Shown in pieces: positions 56,468 to 64,000 of a stretch of 64,000 nt of DNA. The DNA comes from Deltaproteobacteria bacterium (GTDB lineage: Bacteria; Desulfobacterota; BSN033; WVXP01). The translations under genes were made by a program, and so were the position numbers. The stretch is taken from assembly GCA_019308905.1 (NCBI GenBank), contig JAFDHF010000001.1:170045-234044 (forward strand). Direction: 5' to 3'. The notes under the pieces were generated by a model. The model saw only the letters and a program-made list of their open reading frames with translations, was not told where the DNA came from and searched no databases. Position 1 is the first letter of the stretch, and every line of letters begins with the position of its first letter.

Positions 56468-58592
56468 GCTGAGGTTCTCCGGGCTCTTTGCCCGCGGCCC
56501 CATCACCATCCGGCGCAGCCTCCTGCGCAACATGGTTTTGCTGATTTTGCTCACCTCGGGCGCGATCTTGGCGGTGGTCTATTTTGCAGGGTCGCGAAGG
56601 ATAGCCAGAGACTTCTCACGCTCCCTCATAAGGCTGACCACCGACCGGACCGCTGCTGAACTCAGGCAGTCATTCGCGCCGATAATGAGGAACCTCATGG
56701 TTGCAAGGGATTGGGGACGTGAGGGTATGCTGGACGATTCAGGCGATTCACGGCGTCTAAACGCGCTTTTCATTCCTCTACTGGAGCAGTTTCCGCAGAT
56801 TTCTTCCTTGAACCTGGCGAATACCGATGGATTTGGACATCTCCTGCTCCGGGATCCAGAGACGTGGACATGGAAAAACCGAATCGTCCGGGCCGATAGC
56901 TGGGGAAAGAAGACGCTGTGGAGGCGCTGGAAAGACGCGGAACATCTGATCGACGAGTCCTGGAAAGAACTGGACTACGATCCCAGGGAAACCAAGTGGT
57001 TTCAGGGAGCCATCAGCCGGGAGGGCGAAGGCGAGCCGTACTGGACAGAACCTTATACCTTCTTCACAACCAAAGACCCCGGCATCACCGCTTCCATCGC
57101 ATGGAGGCCGAGAGTGGGCCGTGGCCCTACTTATGTGATCGCCTATGACATCCTCTTGACAGACATCTCCATTTTCACCACCGGGCTTCAGGTGAGTGAG
57201 CACGGAAAGTCTCTCGTCCTCACCGAGGATGGAACCATGATAGGACTGCCACGGGATCAGAGGTTTCAGAGCATCGCAGACATCAAGAAAGCCGCCCTGT
57301 CTCAAGTGGAAAACCTGGGAGTCCCCCCCCTGGCAGACGCCTTCAAGACCTGGAAGACGATGGATGGAGGCAGCCGTGATTTTTTCCGGTACAAGAGTGG
57401 AGATGCATACTGGTGGGCAGGGTTCCACCCTTTCCATCTCGGAAACTGGACTCTCTGGATGGCCTGCCTTGTACCGGAGGCCGATTTTCTCGCCGAAGCC
57501 AAGAGACGGCGTGACATGATTCTCCTGATTACCATGGGAGCTCTGGCAGTGGCGGTCTTGATGGCCACGGTCCTTGCCCGCCGGTACGGTCGGCCCTTGG
57601 AGGAGCTGGCCGAGCAAAGCCGGCGGATTCGTGACCTGGATCTGAGGACAGGCGACCGTGTGAACTCCAAGCTGGCAGAGGTTAACCAATTGGCCGAGGC
57701 CCAGGAACAGATGCTATCGGGGCTCCGGTCTTTTGCCCGTTACGTGCCTGTCGAACTGGTGCGGGAACTCCTCCGGCGCGGTGAAGTGGCCCAGATCGGA
57801 GGGCGGAGCGAAGTGCTTACGATTCTCTTTACCGATATCCGCGGGTTCACAACCATTGCCGAGGGAATGTCTCCGGAGACTCTGACAGCCCAGATGGCAG
57901 AGTACTTCGATGGGATGCTTGAGGTCCTCCATTCGAACAACGCCACGGTCGACAAGTTTGTGGGCGATGCCATCGTGGCCTTTTGAGGAGCGCCAAATCC
58001 AGACCCTCAACAGGCGACAAACGCCGTAAAGGCGGTCCTCCTCTGCCAGAGAAGACTCGTCGAGTTCAACCGAAACTGGGTTGAACATGGGCTGCCTCCC
58101 CTGCCTACCTGCTTCGGTCTCAACACGGGCACCGTAGTGGTGGGAAACGTAGGGGCCCCTTCCCGCCTGAGTTACACGGCCCTCGGTGACGCGGTAAACC
58201 TCGCCAGCCGGCTGGAGGCTCTCAATCGTGTCTACGGGACTTCGGCGCTTGCTTCCAGGCCTGTTCGGGACAAAGCCGGCGAGGAATTCCTCTGGCGCCA
58301 GGTCGACCTGGTAGCGGTAAAGGGAAAAACCCGCGGGGTCAGGATCTTCGAACTGCTCGGGCAAAAAGACGAGGTGGATCAAAAGATCCTGGCTTTTGCA
58401 AAGAACTACGAGGAAGCCTTTTCGCTCTATGAGTCACGGCAATTCAGGCGGGCTCTGGAGCTCCTGAGGGAGATCGAGGCAGAACATCCCGGGGACCTTT
58501 CTGTCCGCCGACTTTCTGGGCTCTGCAAGGATTATGATCAAGGCCCTCCCCCAGAGGATTGGGACGGGGTCTCCCGCTTCACGGTAAAGTAG
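56460..58592 (+). pseudogene. Class III adenylate/guanylate cyclase interrupted by an in-frame TGA
   Basis: One frame of 711 codons from a TTG at 56460, broken only by TGA at 57984-57986 (codon 509). Before it: a membrane segment (about 24-45), an extracytoplasmic sensor region, a second membrane segment near 350-370, a HAMP-like linker and the start of the cyclase domain (ILFTDIRGFTTIAEGMSPET, VDKFVGDAIVAF). After it, in the same frame: GAPNPDPQQATNAVKAV, LNTGTVVVGNVGAPSRLSYT and LGDAVNLASRLEALN with the catalytic Asn and Arg, then a TPR-like tail. Relatives have Trp (FWGAPNP) at the TGA. Nonsense mutation, readthrough or recoding are possible. GGAGGGGAG precedes the start. Confidence 0.85.
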
Positions 58593-58696
58593 GCACCCGC
58601 GATCGGCTCAGCCTGCCCCAGGACGGGATCAGAGAAGCCGCATCCCCTTTTCATTAGGCGAATAAATAAGGCTGCACACGGGGCAAAGGGAGCGTC

Positions 58697-59281
58697 TCAG
58701 AAAGCCTCTTGATCCTTTTGAGGAACCCTCCTTATCGACTCGTCGATCAGTGCCGTGAGGGTCCCGTCTTCATAGCACAAGGCGAGTATGATCTCCCTGG
58801 CTCGCGCCGAGACACGTCGATACCCCCAGATGCAGCGGCGCTTGGTCTCTTCCCAGCCTTCCCTTTTGTAGTATAGAGGGAGATTCACTTCAAAAAAGGA
58901 GATACTGTCCGCATCCCTAAGGAGATCCGACCAACGGTCTCCACCGACCTCATGGAGTTCCACCAGCCGGCAGGCCTCCTCGATGGTAGGCCCGGCTACG
59001 CCGCACTCCTCCAGGATCGCCCGCAGGATTTTTGCCCCCTGTAACGCATGAGCCGCTTTGAAGGCGTCAAAGTCCGCATAATCCGAGCGGCGCACTTTTG
59101 TCGGGCCTACGGCCCGGTCTATGTCATGGGCAAGGGCCGCAACCTGGATTGCTTGACCGCTCTCAGGATCGAGCCTCAAGACCCATTCAAGGGTATTTTC
59201 CGCGTGCAGGGCGTCCTCCGGGACCTCGGAGCGGGCTACGATCGCCCTTATTCTCTCCATTGCACGGTCTATGCTATCCAC
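58697..59281 (-). CDS. HD-domain protein, last gene of the inositol operon
   Basis: 194 residues from a GTG at 59281 that overlaps the upstream gene by eight bases. The HD pattern is visible: His26 in HAENTLEWVLR, His52-Asp53 in LAHDID, His78, His110 in LVELHEVGG and Asp123/Asp125 in LLRDADSISFFEVNLP. I do not know the exact family; a DUF4202-like assignment is possible. HD proteins are usually metal-dependent phosphohydrolases. Because the operon's previous product ends with a phosphorylated inositol diester, this could be the missing phosphatase, which is inference from position. Confidence 0.7.
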   Translation of the reverse strand: MDSIDRAMERIRAIVARSEVPEDALHAENTLEWVLRLDPESGQAIQVAALAHDIDRAVGPTKVRRSDYADFDAFKAAHALQGAKILRAILEECGVAGPTIEEACRLVELHEVGGDRWSDLLRDADSISFFEVNLPLYYKREGWEETKRRCIWGYRRVSARAREIILALCYEDGTLTALIDESIRRVPQKDQEAF

Positions 59282-60617
59282 GATCCCGACAGATCACTAT
59301 ACGGCGTATGGCTTCGATGTTCATCACAGTGGCGATCACAACCAGTGCCAGATATGCCTGGTTGGCTATGGCGCCCAGAAACACCACGAAGACGCGCATA
59401 TCACGGCCGAGGCGCAGCCTCGAGATGCGGCCCACCTTTTCCGCCATGAGGCTGTCGTATTTGTCTGCCGTATAGCTCACCACGAAAGAACCGATAACCG
59501 CGAGGAATCCCGCCCAGAGTATGCCGCTCTCCGCCCTGTCCCGAAAGGCGTGCCAGGTGAGGCAGAACAGCAGAAAGGCATCCGCGTAACGGTCAAGCAC
59601 CGCATCAAGCCAGCCTCCGTACGCGCTACTCCGGAACTTGAGCCGTGCCACCTCACCGTCGCAACCGTCTATGATCGAGGCGAACTGAGCCAGCAGCCCC
59701 CCCAGCAAAAGGGCGAGATAGCCCCTCTGGACGAAAAGACCGGCAGCCAGGACCGAACAGAAAAAGGAGAAAAGGGATATCTGATTCGGGGTGATTCGGC
59801 GGTTCGCCAGACGTCTCGATATGCTCAGAGAGATGGGCCGGTTGAGATAACGTGATACAGGCCCGTCGTTGGATTTCTCCCCCAGATTAGCCACAAGAGC
59901 CTTCTCGGCCCGCCTCAGAGCGGGGAGATCATCCACGTCGATCCAAAACCGACCGGTGATCTCGACCGCCTTGGCACGCTCATCGGCGGCAAGAACGCGC
60001 ACCGCGCCCGACAGGCTAGTGTCTCCGTGTTCTTCCGCACAGCGCTCGACCGCGCCGAATATGCCGGAAGTACAGAGGAAGATACCGGTGTCAAAGCCGT
60101 CGAAGTCCCTCAAACCCTTGCCGATATCACGGATCCTATCCCCTTCCGTCTTCACCCGCGTAACATCCTCCATGTCGATCAAAGGATTCGACATGCCCTT
60201 GTCCACAGCGAGGGCGATTTCACCCTCCCCCAGAGGGACCTCCTTCAATTTCCGGGCTATGGAAGGATCAAACAACTGATCTGCCATGAGCAGCAAGAAG
60301 GGCCCGTGTACGTACTCCCGTGCCTTTAGCACTGAAAGGCCGTTTCCTTTTCTCCAATCCCGGTTGACGATGGGTGTGATCCGGACTCTCAGAGAAGTGG
60401 AGAGACCGGCGAGGAAAGAACGAACCAGCTTCCCGTTGTAACCCGTCGTGACATAGAACTCATCGACTCCGGACTCCACGGCAGAGCGGATGACACGTTC
60501 GATCAGGGGCACGCCCAAGACCGGAATAAGGGGTTTACTGTTCCCTATACCCTTAAGTCTGCTGCCTTTGCCGGCTGCGATAATCAGGCACTCCACAACC
60601 GCCATCGCCTCAAGCAC
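59274..60617 (-). CDS. Bifunctional inositol-phosphate cytidylyltransferase / CDP-alcohol phosphatidyltransferase
   Basis: 447 residues from a GTG at 60617; an ATG at 60605 is also possible. The N-terminal half is a sugar-nucleotidyltransferase fold: IIAAGKGSRLKGIGNSKPLI, LMADQLFDPSI and FWIDVDD. The C-terminal half has about six membrane segments and a complete CDP-alcohol motif with Asp317, Asp320, Asp338 and Asp342 (DGCDGEVAR ... GGWLDAVLD). This fusion is the IPCT/DIPPS enzyme of di-myo-inositol phosphate synthesis: CTP plus inositol-1-phosphate gives CDP-inositol, then transfer to a second inositol phosphate. It follows inositol-phosphate synthase, overlapping by eight bases. An inositol lipid product is the alternative. 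Confidence 0.88.
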   Translation of the reverse strand: MLEAMAVVECLIIAAGKGSRLKGIGNSKPLIPVLGVPLIERVIRSAVESGVDEFYVTTGYNGKLVRSFLAGLSTSLRVRITPIVNRDWRKGNGLSVLKAREYVHGPFLLLMADQLFDPSIARKLKEVPLGEGEIALAVDKGMSNPLIDMEDVTRVKTEGDRIRDIGKGLRDFDGFDTGIFLCTSGIFGAVERCAEEHGDTSLSGAVRVLAADERAKAVEITGRFWIDVDDLPALRRAEKALVANLGEKSNDGPVSRYLNRPISLSISRRLANRRITPNQISLFSFFCSVLAAGLFVQRGYLALLLGGLLAQFASIIDGCDGEVARLKFRSSAYGGWLDAVLDRYADAFLLFCLTWHAFRDRAESGILWAGFLAVIGSFVVSYTADKYDSLMAEKVGRISRLRLGRDMRVFVVFLGAIANQAYLALVVIATVMNIEAIRRIVICRDRG

Positions 60618-61704
60618 TGTTGATGAACTGTTCGACCATCTTGAAGGCCTCGTCGTCGGTAAACTGGCGCGGTGGGTGCTTGCAGAAATAGGCCGACGGA
60701 CCGTAAAGAACCCCGCCCTGGCCGCGTTTCAAAGCGAGTTTAGCGCAGCGAATGGCGTCGATGGTCACACCGGCCGAATTCGGGGAATCCTCCACGGAGA
60801 GGCGGAGTTCCAGATTCATCGGAACGTCACCCAGGAGCCTCCCCTCCATTCTGAGAAAACAGATCTTGTTGTCTTTCTGCCAAGGCACATAATCACTGGG
60901 ACCGATGTGAATGTTTGTGTCTTCCAAGCGCCTGGCCGCCACCGACTGCACGGCTTCGGTCTTGGACTCTTTCTTCGAGACCAGCCGGTGGCGGTTGAGC
61001 ATGTTGAGAAAGTCTGTGTTGCCACCCGTATTGAGCTGGTAGGTACGGTCGAGCTTGACCCCACGCTTCTTGAACAAGTCGGTCAAGGTACGGTGGATGA
61101 TGGTGGCGCCCATTTGGGATTTGACGTCGTCGCCGATCAGAGGGACGTTCCGATCCTCAAAGCGCTTTGCCCACACAGGGTCGCTTGCGATGAAAACCGG
61201 CATATTGTTAACAAAAGCAACCCCTGCCTCCAGCGCGCAGTCAGCATAGAACCTGGCTGCATCCTCAGAGCCGACAGGCAGGTAGTTCATCAGGATTTCT
61301 GTACCGGACTCTTTGAGCGCCTCGATCACTTCCTTCCCCGTGGGCTCGGGTTCGTCAGCCGGAACAAAGGTATATCTTTCGTCGTATTCACTCATATGGT
61401 CCGACACACCATCAAGAATCTTGCCCATCTGGACGGTCACTCCGGACTTGGGGAGATCTGGGCAGAAGACGGTAGTACAGTTTGGATCGGCAAAGATGGC
61501 CTCGTGGACGTCCACCCCCACCTTTCGTTTGTCCACATCGAAAGCCGAAACGACCTCAATGTCTCCCGGCCCGAACTCTCCGATCTTCCAGTGCATCAGG
61601 CCGATCGCATCTTCCGGGTTCTTGTCCCTGTAATAATGGAATGCCTGAATCAAGGAACTGGCGCAATTTCCCACTCCAACAATACCGATTCTAATCTTGC
61701 TCAC
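60610..61704 (-). CDS. ino1: Inositol-3-phosphate synthase
   Basis: 364 residues from a GTG at 61704, nine bases after AGGAGGT. GIVGVGNCASSLIQAF is the NAD-binding loop. YLPVGSEDAARFYADCALEAG, GDDVKSQMGATIIHRTL, LNTGGNTDFLNML and NSAGVTIDAIRCAKLAL are diagnostic of the short archaeal/bacterial form. It converts glucose-6-phosphate to L-myo-inositol-1(3)-phosphate, the substrate of the next enzyme. It is the first gene of a three-gene operon behind a leader of roughly 380 bases. Confidence 0.95.
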   Translation of the reverse strand: MSKIRIGIVGVGNCASSLIQAFHYYRDKNPEDAIGLMHWKIGEFGPGDIEVVSAFDVDKRKVGVDVHEAIFADPNCTTVFCPDLPKSGVTVQMGKILDGVSDHMSEYDERYTFVPADEPEPTGKEVIEALKESGTEILMNYLPVGSEDAARFYADCALEAGVAFVNNMPVFIASDPVWAKRFEDRNVPLIGDDVKSQMGATIIHRTLTDLFKKRGVKLDRTYQLNTGGNTDFLNMLNRHRLVSKKESKTEAVQSVAARRLEDTNIHIGPSDYVPWQKDNKICFLRMEGRLLGDVPMNLELRLSVEDSPNSAGVTIDAIRCAKLALKRGQGGVLYGPSAYFCKHPPRQFTDDEAFKMVEQFINSA

Positions 61705-62088
61705 AGAATAATCACCTCCTTGCTGTACTATGCTAATCCGATCTCGGCGACAGAGAACGATCCAGGTCTATGCCAAGCTTCAGCCGATCTCCAGTTGCTC
61801 CCACAACCGGGGTCCCACCCATCGGCCCTCCAATCACTGCACTCACACCTGAAAAACAGTCGACCGAGCCGAAGACCGAACATGGATCGCCCGAAATGCG
61901 TCAGCCAGATCGAGAGGCCGGCATCTCCGCCTTTTCCGATCATCGGATCCAGAGGGTCTTCCTGTAGAAAGGTGGATCGGCGGACATGCCCTTGCAATAC
62001 GGTTCGTCTCGGGGCTGTCTGTCAGCGTGGACCGCAGTCGTTCGGTCGTCGTAGGCGAGACCGGCAGAATCCACAAGGGCACAGCAAT

Positions 62089-62117
62089 AGAATAGCCATG
62101 GGGAACGCTTTTGTCAA
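62089..62117 (-). promoter_or_regulatory. Strong sigma70 promoter of the inositol operon
   Basis: Reverse strand TTGACA (62112-62117), 17-base spacer, TATTCT (62089-62094). Confidence 0.7.
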
Positions 62118-62234
62118 ACAGAAAGGGCAGAAAAAAAGATCAGGAAACCCTTGTGGGAGCAAACACCGCCTATTCTGTTCAGAAATGCGACCCCCCTCTT
62201 CTCCAGCTCGTCTGCCGTCTCAAGGCTCCATCCC

Positions 62235-62262
62235 ATATTAGCAGATCGAAAAATCAAGTCAA
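62235..62262 (-). promoter_or_regulatory. Second upstream promoter-like sequence
   Basis: Reverse strand TTGACT (62257-62262), 16-base spacer, TAATAT (62235-62240). A 40-codon ORF starts just downstream (ATG near 62234), and a T-rich run lies at about 62131-62140, so a short separate transcript is possible. Confidence 0.45.
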
Positions 62263-62505
62263 GTCTCAGGGAGTCAAACCCCGGGTCCCGAACAGGGAGA
62301 ACCCCCAGGAAGACCAATTGGCTTTCCGGGGCGGGACCGCTAGAATATACGATCGATCAGGTATCCCGGCAGCGCACCTGAGGCTGGATCCCGAGCAGGA
62401 GGTAGACTGGGCTGTTGGTAGGATCGTGAAGAAATTCGGCGGGAAGGCCGCCAGGATCATCCTGGGAGGGGTTTCCGTGGTCCTGGCCTTCCTATCACTG
62501 GGTGA

Positions 62506-62581
<76 letters not shown>

Positions 62582-62589
62582 ATCAACGG

Positions 62590-63651
62590 TTAGCGCCGAT
62601 TCAGTACCTTTACTGTTGGGGAAATCGTTGGGACTTTTTCCAGCCTCTTCATGATGGCGCGCTTTCTTGCCATGTCAACGTGAATGTACTTCTGGGTCGT
62701 CCTGAAGTCGGAATGTCCCATGAGCTCCTGGACTGCATAGGGATCATCATGCGCTTGACTGCCCGCCCTCGATCCGAAGGTATGTCTCAGGTCGTGAATT
62801 CTCACGTCTTCCCCCAGGCCGGCAAGCCTCCTGACCTTCTGCCAGACCCTGTCCAGGTGCCAGACCGTGTACGGGAAAATGACCTCACCCTTTGCCACCT
62901 TGCCGTTCCTTATAGCCCTTTTGAGGCTTTCGGTCAAGACATCGTTCAGGGGTGTCACAACGTCCCGCTTTTTGCCCTTTCGGACCATCCGGGGTATCCT
63001 GATCCAGCCGGCCCTGAAATTGACCATCTCCGGGTCGTTTCTCAGGGCCAGGACCTCACCCACCCTGTAGCCGGCATTGATAAGCACCCTGAACAGAGGC
63101 TCGAGATCCGGCTCCACCTCGGCCAGGGCCTCAAACATCCGGCTCTCTTCATCCTCGGTCAAGAAGCGCTCTCTGCCGAATTCGGGAAACCTCTTGACCC
63201 CTCTGACCGGGTTGGGCAGCTTTGCCACGTTGAAGGCATGGCTCAGAAGGGCAAGCTCCCGGTTGACGGATGCAAGGCCCGTCCTGCCCTTTGCCTCTAT
63301 CTCCTGCCTCCTCTCCCTCTTGTAACGCTCCACGTCCATCCGGCTTATCTGTGAGACCCGCTTCCCGCCGAAAAACGCCTTCAGGTGAACCGCCGAGGTC
63401 CTGTCCCTTGCATGGGACTTTTCGGCCTTGTTGATCGAGACCTCGGCAAGGTAGGTGTCAATGAACCTCGAAAAGCCGGGGTCCTGTGCCTTTGGCCTCA
63501 GCCTTCCCTCTATCAGGGCCGTCTTGCGCCTTGCCGCCTCCTCTTTGGCAAAGGTCTTTGACACCCGGCCCAGGCATTCCGTGTACCGCCTGCCCCTCAC
63601 CCAAAAGTCGACGTAGTAGGACTGACCCCTCTTGTAGACTCCTGATCCCAT
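62590..63651 (-). CDS. int: Phage-type tyrosine integrase
   Basis: 353 residues from the ATG at 63651, with AGGAGGT six bases upstream. The N-terminus (MGSGVYKRGQSYYVDFWVRGRRY) is an AP2-like arm-binding domain, followed by a SAM-like core-binding domain and a catalytic domain with Arg in NAGYRVGEVLALRN, HDLRHTFGSRAG and LMGHSDFRTTQKYIH with Tyr. It recombines att sites of an integrative element. It directly adjoins tRNA-Arg, a common integration target, but on the 5' side of the tRNA. The rest of any element would lie to the right of the window. Confidence 0.92.
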   Translation of the reverse strand: MGSGVYKRGQSYYVDFWVRGRRYTECLGRVSKTFAKEEAARRKTALIEGRLRPKAQDPGFSRFIDTYLAEVSINKAEKSHARDRTSAVHLKAFFGGKRVSQISRMDVERYKRERRQEIEAKGRTGLASVNRELALLSHAFNVAKLPNPVRGVKRFPEFGRERFLTEDEESRMFEALAEVEPDLEPLFRVLINAGYRVGEVLALRNDPEMVNFRAGWIRIPRMVRKGKKRDVVTPLNDVLTESLKRAIRNGKVAKGEVIFPYTVWHLDRVWQKVRRLAGLGEDVRIHDLRHTFGSRAGSQAHDDPYAVQELMGHSDFRTTQKYIHVDMARKRAIMKRLEKVPTISPTVKVLNRR

Positions 63652-64000
63652 TCTCCCACCTCCTCTATTTGAAAAGTCGCCTCAAGCCCTGTCCTGTCGC
63701 CTGGCATCCCTCCTTTCTCCATTCCCCTATGGTTTACCCTTGCCCGATCCGAGATCGTGCGACACAGGGCAAATATGCGCGTCATCTTGCCCTTGAGCAT
63801 CAACGGTTTCCCGGCACGCTCCAGGCCGCGCCTGTCAAGGGATTGCGGAGGCCTCCCTCAGAACAAAGCGGCCGGCATCACACGTGGGTCCAGAAGATGA
63901 GCTCGCGCTACCTTCAAACGTGATCCGCCGGCCTTGTTGGTCAAAAAAAATAGCCATCCCCTGGACCTGATTTCATGCTACCAAATGATACCCGGAATGT
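63652..64000. other. Region upstream of the integrase
   Basis: 349 bases to the window end. No ORF with coding character, promoter, att repeat or RNA could be supported; a run of A at 63943-63950 is the only conspicuous feature. Confidence 0.4.

Larger units (their letters stand above)
61705..62505. other. Long leader and intergenic region upstream of ino1
   Basis: 801 bases. Two minus-strand promoters are readable (62089-62117 and 62235-62262). The stretch from about 62082 to 61705 would be transcribed as leader. Within it TGCCCTTG and CAAGGGCA can pair across about 80 bases, near 62073-62080 and 61988-61995. No known riboswitch consensus was recognised and no ORF is convincing. Confidence 0.5.

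Noticed and set aside
57984..58060. Selenocysteine as the firm reading of the cyclase TGA
   Set aside because: The position is Trp in relatives, not Cys, and no convincing SECIS stem-loop follows. Kept only as one hypothesis.
62114..62317. Minus-strand ORF of 67 codons upstream of ino1
   Set aside because: No ribosome site and no recognisable composition; it overlaps promoter-like DNA. Possible short transcript noted instead.

Overview
This 64 kb window comes from a GC-rich bacterial chromosome. The gene order rimP-nusA-ylxR-infB-DUF503-rbfA-truB-rpsO-pnp-M16 peptidase-dut, the DHH/CBS/poly(A)-polymerase fusion, and the PilZ, AsmA, heme-motif and FG-GAP genes together suggest a Desulfobacterota-like (deltaproteobacterial) organism. 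That placement is inference: no rRNA gene lies here. No prophage and no CRISPR array were seen.

Layout. (1) 1-5121, minus strand: a translation operon, tRNA-Val, thrS, infC (AUC start), rpmI, rplT, pheS and the 5' part of pheT, which runs off the left edge. (2) 5.1-10.9 kb: a small membrane protein, rsmA and tsaD, a family-4 uracil-DNA glycosylase, sppA, a secreted protein with a CxxC module, and scpA. (3) 10.9-25.6 kb, minus strand: a DHH-CBS-tRNA nucleotidyltransferase fusion, xerD, dut, an M16 protease, then pnp back to rimP. A promoter followed by a terminator-like hairpin precedes rimP. (4) 25.8-36.8 kb: an accessory catabolic region around a Liv-type ABC transporter, with an Asp/Glu/hydantoin racemase, two amidohydrolases, a creatininase-family enzyme and a nucleoside phosphorylase. 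(5) 36.8-42.3 kb, minus strand: LapA-like, HIT and HNH proteins, an unrecognised Cys-rich protein, selB, a small membrane protein and HU.

(6) 42.7-53 kb: threonine aldolase, a Nudix protein, a PilZ protein, a permuted-papain-like protein, a 1221-residue AsmA protein, an FG-GAP repeat protein, a decayed cytochrome/TPR pseudogene and a lipoprotein. (7) 53.2-58.6 kb: a nucleotide-transporter-like/HEAT/cyclic-nucleotide-binding protein, translationally coupled to a class III nucleotide cyclase whose reading frame is interrupted by one in-frame TGA at a normally tryptophan position. (8) 58.7-61.7 kb, minus strand: inositol-3-phosphate synthase, a bifunctional inositol-phosphate cytidylyltransferase/CDP-alcohol transferase and an HD-domain protein, read as a di-myo-inositol-phosphate (or inositol lipid) operon behind a long leader. 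(9) 62.5-64 kb: tRNA-Arg(UCU) directly beside a phage-type integrase.

The best leads are the interrupted cyclase (in a window that also encodes SelB), the inositol operon with its HD protein, the attenuator ahead of rimP, the AUC start of infC, and the heterocycle/amide catabolic cluster. All family assignments come from reading motifs and lengths; no database search was run.
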